From IMG/VR virus record IMGVR_UViG_3300029985_000693, positions 1 to 64,000 of that record: a DNA stretch of 64,000 nt. One strand, given 5' to 3'. The DNA is from a virus. A program made the translations under genes and the position numbers. A model generated the notes under the pieces. It saw only the letters and a list, made by a program, of their open reading frames with translations. It made no database searches and had not been told where the DNA came from. Of this stretch, positions 15,457-23,498 are shown piece by piece; the first letter of the stretch is position 1; each line of letters opens with the position of its first letter.

Positions 15457-17856
15457 ATGTTCTTTAAATGGCGGCAGAATGATACAGCCAATATAGCTGG
15501 GGAGCCCACCCTTCACAGTACCGTTCCCCTAGGAACGAATGGGTCTAGTCATAGTGAATATGTTATCATGCGTTCACCTAAGACCCAAGGCTATACTTTA
15601 GGTCATTTCTTTGGGCATGATCCAAAGCACGAATTACATATTTTAGGTAATAATCACAAAGACATACCTTCTGCTCAAACAGCGGCCGTAGAAGATCATA
15701 AGCTAAATATAGCCAATCCAAACCGTTACGACAAACCGGTACAAGGTGAGCTTTTTCATAAGGCTGAAGCTAAAGACAAAAAGGAAGCCCCGAAGAAGAA
15801 GGCTCCATCTAAAAAGAACAAAGAAGAATCCAAACCGAAGACTTCTAAGCCTAAGGCTAAAAAAGAAGCCGAAAAAGAAACCAAGGCCAAGGAAGAAGCT
15901 CAAAAAGAGATAATCAAACCTAAAGAGGAAGCCGCTACTGAAGCGGCTCCAAAGGCAAAAGCAACGCCTAAAACCAAGAAACCGGCTGGGGAAAAGAAAC
16001 CCAAAGCCAAACAAGCCTTTTCTTGGTTAAACGAATCCAAAGGTAAATCTCCTGCGGCTTTAAAGGTTAAAACCAAAGGTCCAGCCTCTAAAAATGTAGT
16101 AGTGGACCCAAACAAAGCTCCTCCAAAACCAACCATACAAAATACACCTACCTCTTCTACTCCCAATTGGATGGAAAGTCCAAACGATCCTTTCCTTCAG
16201 GCTCCCACTGGAAAGAACGTCCCTCCTCGTCCGCAAGTAGCTAAACCGGCACCAGCCGATACTACTCCCGAATGGATGATGTCTCCTGACTCTAAAGGGC
16301 AACTGCCAGCTAAAAAACCAGTTGAGCCATGGTTTAAATCACCAGATCCAAAAGACAAAAGCGCCCCAACTCCTTTACAACCACGAAGGGTATCACCCTC
16401 TAGCTTAAGAGTCAATCCAGCTACAGATCCAAACAGTAAACCTCCGGCCTGGATGGAATCACCGGAAGATCCTTGGGCTATGTCGGCTCCAACAGGACAA
16501 GTCCCAATCAAACACCCCGCAGTTACTCCTTCTGCTCCCCAGACCGGAGAAGAGTGGCTTAAACCTCCATATGCGTTACCTCCTCCCCCTCCGGCCGATC
16601 ATGACGCTCCAGACGTAGCTCCTGTTGCACCTCAAAGCACTCCATCTGTAGAACAAAACCCAGTAGAGGTGGAGGGGTATGATTATTCCCATTTATTAAA
16701 TCCAAAACACAAAGAAAACGGTGTTGATTTAAGAGTATTCCATGAACCGGGTGGACATAAGGCCGTAATAAGTCATCATGGCAAGCCAGTAAGCTACATG
16801 AAGGCCAAATTCAATCCAGAAGATGGCACAACTACCGCTGGAGCCATGAAACTAGATCCAAGATATGCTGGTTCTGGACATGACAAGATCATGCAACAAG
16901 CTGTTTTTACTCATGGTTTGAGTAGACCAAAAACACCCCATACTGATATTAAACCATTTAAAATCAAACCAGGGGCTACTTTTGATTTAAATACAAATAA
17001 TTATCAAACTCCTTCATCTAATAAAAAATTAATGAGTCAACAAGCTGAGCCTGCATATTCTGAGGATTATGTAGAGAAAAAAGAATCATTAAATAAATCC
17101 CAATCTTATAGTGAAGCAATTACCAATCAGGAGAACGCCTTGGAAGATCCTAAAGTAAATATCAACGAAATCAAGCAGGCTCTATATAAAGCAGCCAAAG
17201 AAGAAATAGCTAATTACACCGTACAGCTAGAAAAACTGCGTAAGGCTGCTATGGATGGCGGGGCTATGGCCCCTGGAATGATGGCGGATCCTGGAACTAT
17301 GAATATGAATGAAAAATCCATGGAAAAGGTAGCCCCTCCTGGATTTGACGAAGCAACAATGCATAAGCTAAAAGCCAAATATGGGGTAGAGTCAGCTTTT
17401 AAAATTGCTTGGGCTGCTCACAACAAGAAAGACAATAAAAAGGATATGAGCAAGGATGAAGACTCTGTGTCCGGCTCAACCTTTCCCAAGGTAACTGGTA
17501 TTGATGCGATCGATGCGGATACCGGTGGTGGTGAAGCTCCTGGAAAATCCAAGGAAATTAGTGCTTCTGGAGCGGGAGGATCTGTTAAGCCCTCAGTTCT
17601 TAAATCAGCCAAAGGTTTAATCAAAAACATCAAGAAGGGGATGGGTGGTGGACTAAAACCCCCAATGGCCCACGCTGGAAGTCCAACTATTCCCTCCATG
17701 GGTGGTGGAATGGGCAAAGATGAAAAATCTATGGGTAAAACCCAAGAACCATCCGGCACAATTCCTGAAAAAACAATATCAGCTAATGGCGAAAAGTCAT
17801 GGAGCAAGGGAGCGGTAATTAAGAATTTAGCTTCTGCTCCAATTAAATCTGAATAA
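15457..17856 (+). CDS. Large low-complexity virion-region protein with WMxSP repeats
   Basis: A 799-residue protein. The N-terminal 80 residues are probably folded. Residues 100-200 are a Lys/Ala/Glu/Pro tract (KKEAPKKKAPSKKNKEESKP). Residues 225-385 hold five spaced short motifs: NWMESPNDP, EWMMSPDSK, PWFKSPDPK, AWMESPEDP and EWLKPP, in Pro-rich linkers. Residues 410-500 form a folded-looking module (YDYSHLLNP...HEPGGHKAVISHHGKP). The C-terminus is Met/Gly/Lys-rich. The repeated W-x-x-S-P-x-D units look like short linear docking motifs. It immediately precedes the sheath. It has no recognised family; a scaffold, internal or assembly role is possible. Confidence 0.6.
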   Translation: MFFKWRQNDTANIAGEPTLHSTVPLGTNGSSHSEYVIMRSPKTQGYTLGHFFGHDPKHELHILGNNHKDIPSAQTAAVEDHKLNIANPNRYDKPVQGELFHKAEAKDKKEAPKKKAPSKKNKEESKPKTSKPKAKKEAEKETKAKEEAQKEIIKPKEEAATEAAPKAKATPKTKKPAGEKKPKAKQAFSWLNESKGKSPAALKVKTKGPASKNVVVDPNKAPPKPTIQNTPTSSTPNWMESPNDPFLQAPTGKNVPPRPQVAKPAPADTTPEWMMSPDSKGQLPAKKPVEPWFKSPDPKDKSAPTPLQPRRVSPSSLRVNPATDPNSKPPAWMESPEDPWAMSAPTGQVPIKHPAVTPSAPQTGEEWLKPPYALPPPPPADHDAPDVAPVAPQSTPSVEQNPVEVEGYDYSHLLNPKHKENGVDLRVFHEPGGHKAVISHHGKPVSYMKAKFNPEDGTTTAGAMKLDPRYAGSGHDKIMQQAVFTHGLSRPKTPHTDIKPFKIKPGATFDLNTNNYQTPSSNKKLMSQQAEPAYSEDYVEKKESLNKSQSYSEAITNQENALEDPKVNINEIKQALYKAAKEEIANYTVQLEKLRKAAMDGGAMAPGMMADPGTMNMNEKSMEKVAPPGFDEATMHKLKAKYGVESAFKIAWAAHNKKDNKKDMSKDEDSVSGSTFPKVTGIDAIDADTGGGEAPGKSKEISASGAGGSVKPSVLKSAKGLIKNIKKGMGGGLKPPMAHAGSPTIPSMGGGMGKDEKSMGKTQEPSGTIPEKTISANGEKSWSKGAVIKNLASAPIKSE

Positions 17857-17861
17857 ATAGC

Positions 17862-17887
17862 AATCTTTAGAACGAGGATAAACAATT
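17862..17887 (+). promoter_or_regulatory. AATCTTTAG variant box and ribosome binding site of the sheath gene
   Basis: AATCTTTAG is followed by a ribosome binding site (GAGGA, spacing 9) and the AATTATGGC start context of the sheath gene. This is the variant form of the recurrent box. Confidence 0.35.
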
Positions 17888-20389
17888 ATGGCTCAATCAA
17901 TTAATTTCGCAAATCAAACAATCACCATTCCTGGCGGCTACGCGCAATACAACGTGCAGAATGTAGCTAATGGTTTAGCCTCAAGTGGTATTATTACGCT
18001 TGTTGGCGAATCAGAGATTGGTCCCTCATGGAATCTAGAAGCCGATCTAGACCTAAATATCTTTGGACCAGACCAATTAGCAGATGCTATTGCCAAGTAT
18101 GGAGATGGTCGTCTAACCGACGCTATGCGTCAAGGAATCGGTCCATGCCTAGATCCAGCCATTACCGGCTCACCTTCTGGTTTTATTCTGGTAAAGACCA
18201 ATGCAGGAACCCAAGCTTCCCTAGTAATTGCCGACCAAGTTAGCGGCAATTACGGTACTTTGTTTAGTCAAAACTACGGGGCTCAATTCAACAGCCTTTT
18301 TAATACCATTTCAGACTCAGTATCAGAAATAGTGCCTGGATTTACAGCTACTTATATTCCTCCTCAGACCGCTTTCGGTTTAGGCATTCGCGTAGATGGT
18401 GGCTCCTCATCCGCCATTACGGTTGCCAATTCACCCGAACTACCAGCGGCTGTAGTTTCGGCTCTAAATGGTGTAAGTGGCATTACCGCTACGGGGGGTG
18501 TGGCTCAAACACTTCTATCTGGTGGAACCACGGTATCCGGTGTTGTTAATAGCGGTACTGGTTTCGGCACTTCTGTAACTTTCTCCATTCCCGGTTCGTA
18601 TCCCACCCCATCGGTAGGAGATACTCTTTTGATGCTAACGAATACCTTGACGGCTAGCTGGAAGGGAGCCTATTCAGTAACCGGTACATCTACTGGTACT
18701 ATTACAGCCATTAAATTAGCTGATATTGGTGGAACTTCTGGTGTAGTTACTACTCCTACCGGAACTCCATCTGCAAGTCTAACAAGTTCAGACATGGAAA
18801 CGTACACAGCCATTAATGTTGTTACCTCTTCAACTCTAATCGATGGTTTGGGCAAATCACTAGAAATACTACAAACTAGTGGCTCTGCTGCTGAAACCCT
18901 ATTCTACGTTCCCGGAACTGCGGTTCCAAGTGGAGTTATTGCTACCTCTACCACTCCTGAATTAAACGTTTCAGCGGCTGAACGTGTCGTTGGTATGTCC
19001 ATCCTCAATGCGGCCACCAATAATGCTTATAATTTCACTGCCGGTGGACAAGTTGTATTAGAAGTTGGTTATTACACCGCTGCGACAGCTACAATGACCA
19101 TTGGTGTGGTTAATGGAGTTCCCAGCTTCTCAACTACAGTAAGCGGTGGAGCCGGAGCCAGCATTGCCACAACCCCTCTAAGCCAATTCTCCACTGTAGG
19201 AGCTATGGCTACCTGGATTAGCAGCAAACTAGGCTATTACGCCGTTCCTTTTAACGCTACTATTGGTTTAATGCCTACTTCTTCTTTGGACTATGGTACG
19301 TTTGGTATTGCTACCAGCCAAAATACAGCCAGCAAAGCTACTGTAGGTCCGGGTAGGATAAAGTCAGATGCGACTTCGTTCTTCAACGCTCTAAGTGCTT
19401 CTGGAACAGAACAACTAAACAGTCCTGCCGCTAGGGCCAGTTCTGGTCTACCAGCCAATATCACCAGTGTACCATTGGCCGGGGGAACCTTGGGTGGAAC
19501 TACTGAAGCTCAATTCCAAGCTGCTATCGATGCTTGCCAATCTGTTACAACCAACTTCATCGTTCCTCTTATAAGCCAAAACGCCTCTTTGGATATCGCC
19601 AGTGGATTAACCGATCCTTCTTCGACATACCAAATCGATGCGGTTAACTCATACGTATTAAAGCACTGCAACTTCATGTTCGGTCCTCCCAATATGGGAA
19701 ATCGTCAAGGGTTCCTCTCGAAGAGGGACACTCTAGCGAATTGTGAACAAGCTGCTGCCAACCTAAATAGCTCTTTGGTTAGTATGGCTTTCCAAGACAT
19801 TAAAATCGTAGAAGCTAACGGTATAGTTCAAGAACAACCTTGGGCTAATGCGGTTACAGCTGCGGCAATACAAGCGGCTGGATTCTATCAAGGTATATTC
19901 TTCAAATCTATCGATGTCAGTGGTGCGGTTCAAGCGGCTGGAGATTTCAACCCCAAGAACCGTAGCCAATTAACTGCGGCTCTCAAGAGTGGATTATTGA
20001 TTATACAACCTGTAAATGGTTTCCGCTATGTTTCAGACCAAACCACCTACGGTACGGATAACAATCCAATCTACAACTCAATCCAAGCGATTTATGCGGC
20101 CAACCTATGCGCTCTAACTCTAGCTCAACGTATGGAAACAGCCTATGTAGGTAAATCCCTAGCAGACACCAGTGCTTCCTTGGCTTTGGCTTCAATTGAC
20201 CTAATTTGCCAAAATCTATTTAATGCTAAATTGATTGCGGCCAGCACTGGAGCGCCAAAGGGATACACTAACGCATCCGTAAGGATCGTTGGTCCTCAAA
20301 TGATGGTTCAATTGGACTTATACGTCGCTACTTGTTTGTACTTTGTAACCATTAATTTCAACGTACAACAAATCGTCCAAAGCGCCTAA
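17888..20389 (+). CDS. Contractile tail sheath protein
   Basis: An 833-residue sheath subunit. The C-terminal third has the layout of myoviral sheath proteins: EQPWANAVTAAAIQAAGFYQG, a RSQLTAALKSGLLIIQPVNG strand pair followed by a short turn and the Thr-containing TTYGTDNNP, then a helical ALTLAQRMETAYVGK stretch and a closing set of strands (VRIVGPQMMVQLDLYVATC). Residues 170-450 are a large Ser/Thr/Gly-rich insertion that probably decorates the outside of the tail. At 833 residues it is longer than T4 gp18 (about 660). Its neighbour at 20434 is the tail tube, which supports the call. Confidence 0.82.
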   Translation: MAQSINFANQTITIPGGYAQYNVQNVANGLASSGIITLVGESEIGPSWNLEADLDLNIFGPDQLADAIAKYGDGRLTDAMRQGIGPCLDPAITGSPSGFILVKTNAGTQASLVIADQVSGNYGTLFSQNYGAQFNSLFNTISDSVSEIVPGFTATYIPPQTAFGLGIRVDGGSSSAITVANSPELPAAVVSALNGVSGITATGGVAQTLLSGGTTVSGVVNSGTGFGTSVTFSIPGSYPTPSVGDTLLMLTNTLTASWKGAYSVTGTSTGTITAIKLADIGGTSGVVTTPTGTPSASLTSSDMETYTAINVVTSSTLIDGLGKSLEILQTSGSAAETLFYVPGTAVPSGVIATSTTPELNVSAAERVVGMSILNAATNNAYNFTAGGQVVLEVGYYTAATATMTIGVVNGVPSFSTTVSGGAGASIATTPLSQFSTVGAMATWISSKLGYYAVPFNATIGLMPTSSLDYGTFGIATSQNTASKATVGPGRIKSDATSFFNALSASGTEQLNSPAARASSGLPANITSVPLAGGTLGGTTEAQFQAAIDACQSVTTNFIVPLISQNASLDIASGLTDPSSTYQIDAVNSYVLKHCNFMFGPPNMGNRQGFLSKRDTLANCEQAAANLNSSLVSMAFQDIKIVEANGIVQEQPWANAVTAAAIQAAGFYQGIFFKSIDVSGAVQAAGDFNPKNRSQLTAALKSGLLIIQPVNGFRYVSDQTTYGTDNNPIYNSIQAIYAANLCALTLAQRMETAYVGKSLADTSASLALASIDLICQNLFNAKLIAASTGAPKGYTNASVRIVGPQMMVQLDLYVATCLYFVTINFNVQQIVQSA

Positions 20390-20397
20390 GTAATAGT

Positions 20398-20405
20398 AAT
20401 TTTAA
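20398..20405 (+). promoter_or_regulatory. AATTTTAA box before the tail tube gene
   Basis: AATTTTAA lies nine bases after the sheath stop and 28 bases before the tube ATG, so this copy leaves room for a short leader. Exact instance of the recurrent box. Confidence 0.45.
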
Positions 20406-20433
20406 GCAATAAATAAGAAAATGGATATAAACT

Positions 20434-20979
20434 ATGGCTACTAATCTACCCCGTGCGAAAATTTGGTCTGGAGCCCGCGCACTTGTATACGTAAATGCGG
20501 TTCCAAACGCAAATGGTTCAGCCTCACCCAGCCAGGGGGGTGGTACCGTTCAACCCACCACTGGAGACGGTCTAGTTCTAATTGGTCTATTCACTACCGT
20601 ATCGTATAATTTCAGCTATATGGAGCAAGACATTGATATACTTGGTCGTTTCGGACCAGTACAAATTGAATACGTAGGGGCTACCACCGTATCAGGTTCA
20701 GCCAGCGGATGGCGTGTAGTTGACAATGGTCCGATGGCTACCGGTTTGTTCCCTACGATGGATCAATTGCTAAATTATACCGATTTGGTATTCCAAATAG
20801 TTGATCGCCAAGACCCAACCAAAATCTTTTGCAATATTACTAATGTTAAGCCTTTAAATTACAGCTCCGGTACTGCCAATAAAACAGCCAGTACGTTCAG
20901 CTTGGATTTCAAGGGTCTAATACTAGAAGAGGACGGCGTTTCCAACGCTGAAATCAACGTACCCAGCTTGCCAATTTAA
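20434..20979 (+). CDS. Tail tube protein
   Basis: A 181-residue protein directly after the sheath gene, the usual order in myoviruses. It has a beta-rich plan: an N-terminal arm (ARALVYVNAVPN), a GLFTTVSYNFSYMEQDIDILGRFGP strand set, an SGSASGWRVVDN segment and a C-terminal TFSLDFKGLIL strand. Length and plan fit tube subunits of the gp19/gpFII type, which stack as hexameric rings inside the sheath. The assignment rests mainly on position and size. Confidence 0.75.
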   Translation: MATNLPRAKIWSGARALVYVNAVPNANGSASPSQGGGTVQPTTGDGLVLIGLFTTVSYNFSYMEQDIDILGRFGPVQIEYVGATTVSGSASGWRVVDNGPMATGLFPTMDQLLNYTDLVFQIVDRQDPTKIFCNITNVKPLNYSSGTANKTASTFSLDFKGLILEEDGVSNAEINVPSLPI

Positions 20980-21015
20980 ATTAAGTAGGACTTGATTTTG
21001 CCCAAGGGGAACGGA

Positions 21016-21348
21016 ATGGCCACAAGTGAATTTGATACTAATCAAATCCTATCTGCTATCGATAGGGTTAATGAAAAGCTTGACAATATCAAGGATAGTC
21101 TTCATTCCGTTCAGTCCGACATGAATGGAAGGTTCAGTGGCTTAACTGAATGGAAAATATCCCAAGAAGACGCCATAGAAGATTTAAAAACCAATTTCAA
21201 AGCTCTTGATACGGCGCGTCAAGAAATGGAAAAAGAATTTGCCGCAAATAGGGCTAAGGATAAAATTGTTACCTTTATAGGTACCACCATATTAACCCTA
21301 GCTGGTTCAGTGGCAACTCATATTTTTTTACATACAGTTACCAAGTAA
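21016..21348 (+). CDS. Holin-like / XhlA-like protein with C-terminal membrane span
   Basis: A 110-residue protein from the ATG at 21016, which has the ribosome binding site AAGGGGAACGGA. An earlier TTG at 20992 would add 8 residues and is less likely. Residues 8-75 form a coiled coil (ILSAIDRVNEKLDNIKDSLH onward) and residues 85-105 form one membrane span (KIVTFIGTTILTLAGSVATHIFL). The plan, a coiled coil followed by one C-terminal span, matches the haemolysin XhlA group of phage lysis accessory proteins. A role in lysis is inferred. Confidence 0.55.
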   Translation: MATSEFDTNQILSAIDRVNEKLDNIKDSLHSVQSDMNGRFSGLTEWKISQEDAIEDLKTNFKALDTARQEMEKEFAANRAKDKIVTFIGTTILTLAGSVATHIFLHTVTK

Positions 21349-21367
21349 TACTTTGATTGCCATAGAA

Positions 21368-21386
21368 GTCCTAATTTTAGGACCAT
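21368..21386 (+). promoter_or_regulatory. GTCCTAATTTTAGGAC hairpin box
   Basis: A perfect inverted repeat (GTCCTA/TAGGAC, loop ATTT) built around an AATTTTA box lies four bases before the ATG at 21387. The AGGA that would serve as ribosome binding site is inside the stem, so folding should lower translation initiation. Confidence 0.5.
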
Positions 21387-21968
21387 ATGAACACTCAAAT
21401 ACTAACTGATGCCCTTAATTGGATTATAACCCATAAAACTGCAATAATCGCTGGAGCCTTAGCGGCCCTTCCGACCATTATTACGGCCCTGTCCAACTAC
21501 CCCAAGGCGGCTGGATTAGAAGCTGTACTCAAAACAATTCTAAATATACTGTCTATTGCTACTCACAACGATAGTCCTGGTACATTGAAGCTCCCAGGAA
21601 CGATGTCCAAGCCTCCGGCTGGGCAAACAGCCACACTCAGTGTGGGCAATGGAGCCAAAGTAGCCATAATCATAGCAATGCTACTTCCTTCTACCGGATG
21701 TACCTTCATGAAGTCAATCGCCAAGCCATCAGAACAATGTGGCATGGCCGAAGTTGTTCCAGTGGTAGGAGCTATTTCTGCTGGGGATGAAGCTACGATT
21801 GTTGCTGATCTTGGAAACGCAGTCGAATGTGAAATAGGAGTTATCGTAAGCACTCTTCAAGGTAAAATCGATACTGCTACCGCTGCTGGCAAGGCGAATC
21901 CTTTAACCAAGACCGAACAAAAGTTACTACGGGTTGGTCAAGCATGGCTCAAAGCTCATAACAAATAA
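21387..21968 (+). CDS. Two-span membrane protein with internal lipobox-like site
   Basis: A 193-residue protein. Residues 13-37 are a membrane span (WIITHKTAIIAGALAALPTI) and residues 90-103 a second hydrophobic stretch ending in LLPSTGC, similar to a lipoprotein signal site (Cys 106). The remainder has three further cysteines and an Ala-rich helical end. An internal ATG at 21603, preceded by AGGAACG, would make a separate 121-residue product with that lipobox near its N-terminus. Position beside the holin-like gene suggests a lysis or membrane role, possibly nested genes. No family is recognised. Confidence 0.5.
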   Translation: MNTQILTDALNWIITHKTAIIAGALAALPTIITALSNYPKAAGLEAVLKTILNILSIATHNDSPGTLKLPGTMSKPPAGQTATLSVGNGAKVAIIIAMLLPSTGCTFMKSIAKPSEQCGMAEVVPVVGAISAGDEATIVADLGNAVECEIGVIVSTLQGKIDTATAAGKANPLTKTEQKLLRVGQAWLKAHNK

Positions 21969-21994
21969 TTTAGTATTAATTAAAGGAATAAAAA

Positions 21995-23152
21995 ATGGAT
22001 AATTGGCTATTGGTAGCTTTATTTTCTGTAGGAAGCTGGGGGCTCAGCTTTCTTTTAATGAAGCTTTACGACAATAATATAAAATCTGAATTTAAAGCTA
22101 CCGCCAAATCCATTAAAGATACGGCTGATAAGGTAACTAAGGATCTAGTTGCCATTTTAGAAGAAAAGGACAAAACCGTCAATGCTTTGGCACAGGGGAT
22201 CTCTTCACTTAATAGCCACAAAGTTGTAATGGAAGGATTCAGCAAAGAAACAGCTGAAAAACTAGTAGCCATCGATATTGAACACCTTAATGTAAATGGA
22301 AGTATCCGACAAACAAACGATGTATTAAATAAACACAAAACATCGGTTCAAGACAGCTTTACGTCCATAAATAACAAATACGAGGACTTAAGAAATCAAT
22401 TAACAGGCTGTACTCAACACATGGAAATGATGACTAGGATTCAAGAACAAACAACCAAATCCCTAGAATCAGCCATTGCTAATTTAAACGTAAATAAAGC
22501 TACGGTGCTTTCTTTAGATCAAACAAACAATGAAATAAATAAAATCAACCAAGAATTAGCCAAAATCAATAAGTTTGATGAGCTAAAAGAGTCTATTGTA
22601 CGTACAGACATGGCTAAAGTCAACAACGAGAGGCTAACTGAGCTACAAGCCGCCCTATTAGACAACAAGAACCTACACACCCAGCTAGAAATATCCCTTA
22701 AAGAACAACTGGCTAATATTAAAGAATCTTTAATTGGTATTAACAGTGAAAAATCCAAACTAGAATTAGACATAATCAATAAGTTCAATGAATTCAAAGC
22801 TAATTTAGATAAAGAGTCTATTATTAGATTTAATGATCTAAAGAAGGCCGTGGAAAATATTATACCTAATTCCGATACAGCAAATATCGTTAAAACAGCC
22901 ATAGAAGAAGTAGACGCCCTAAAAGATGAAACAATACAAGAATCTATAGTTAAAGCTAAACAAAACCATGAAGCTTATATAGAAGAGCGTAAAAGCCGTA
23001 GGGCTGCTAATCATGAAAATGATCCTAAAACCTTAGAATTTCATCCAGACCAAAAAATAAAAGCCTTAGCCCAAAGAGTCCAAAGAGATTTAACCCAAAA
23101 AGGATACAAAGTAACACTAGAAAAAATAATCAGTATGGTTAAGGGGAGCTAA
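21995..23152 (+). CDS. Membrane-anchored long coiled-coil protein
   Basis: A 385-residue protein. Residues 4-24 are an N-terminal membrane anchor (WLLVALFSVGSWGLSFLLMK) and nearly all the rest is a charged heptad-type coiled coil (for example KINQELAKINKFDELKES and NKFNEFKANLDKESIIRFND). The C-terminal 40 residues are basic (ALAQRVQRDLTQKGYKVTLEK). It has a good ribosome binding site (AAAGGAATAAAAA). The shape suggests a spacer or scaffold extending from the inner membrane. No family is recognised. Confidence 0.6.
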   Translation: MDNWLLVALFSVGSWGLSFLLMKLYDNNIKSEFKATAKSIKDTADKVTKDLVAILEEKDKTVNALAQGISSLNSHKVVMEGFSKETAEKLVAIDIEHLNVNGSIRQTNDVLNKHKTSVQDSFTSINNKYEDLRNQLTGCTQHMEMMTRIQEQTTKSLESAIANLNVNKATVLSLDQTNNEINKINQELAKINKFDELKESIVRTDMAKVNNERLTELQAALLDNKNLHTQLEISLKEQLANIKESLIGINSEKSKLELDIINKFNEFKANLDKESIIRFNDLKKAVENIIPNSDTANIVKTAIEEVDALKDETIQESIVKAKQNHEAYIEERKSRRAANHENDPKTLEFHPDQKIKALAQRVQRDLTQKGYKVTLEKIISMVKGS

Positions 23153-23156
23153 CCAA

Positions 23157-23498
23157 ATGAATGTATTCACTCCGGTTCCATTTGGACCAACATACAACGT
23201 ATCTACCTTAACTCCATTGATAGGTAATTTTCTTATTAGTGGCTATGATACAGTTATAATTACAATCCAAAACCTAGATTCAACTCATACGGTAACTCTA
23301 GTGGTAGATCCTAGTACTTCTGGGGTCGTATTCAATACAACCCAGCGCCAGCAAAGTTATGCATTGCCGTTAGAGGAAGGGTCGGTGACTATCCAAACTT
23401 CTGCATATCAATATATAAGAGTTTCAGCTCAAACAGACGGTCCATCTTACCCTACCGTTCAAGTAAAGTTTCAAATTAATGGTAGTAAGGATATATAA
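23157..23498 (+). CDS. Small beta-rich protein upstream of the exported proteins (113 aa)
   Basis: A 113-residue, Thr/Val-rich protein with about eight predicted strands (TVIITIQNLD, HTVTLVVDPS, SVTIQTSAYQYIRVSA, PTVQVKFQING), giving a jelly-roll or Ig-like impression. It has no signal peptide. The stop overlaps the ATG of the next gene by one base (ATAATG), so translation is coupled. It may be a virion or adhesin accessory subunit. Confidence 0.6.
   Translation: MNVFTPVPFGPTYNVSTLTPLIGNFLISGYDTVIITIQNLDSTHTVTLVVDPSTSGVVFNTTQRQQSYALPLEEGSVTIQTSAYQYIRVSAQTDGPSYPTVQVKFQINGSKDI

Noticed and set aside
15703-16302. Long minus-strand frames rich in Phe, Leu and Gly
   Set aside because: They are the antisense of the Lys/Ala/Pro repeat tract of the gene at 15457 and have its complementary composition.
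17418-17885. 155-codon minus-strand frame
   Set aside because: Antisense shadow of the Gly/Lys/Met-rich end of the gene at 15457; hydrophobic Pro/Leu/Ile composition without signals.
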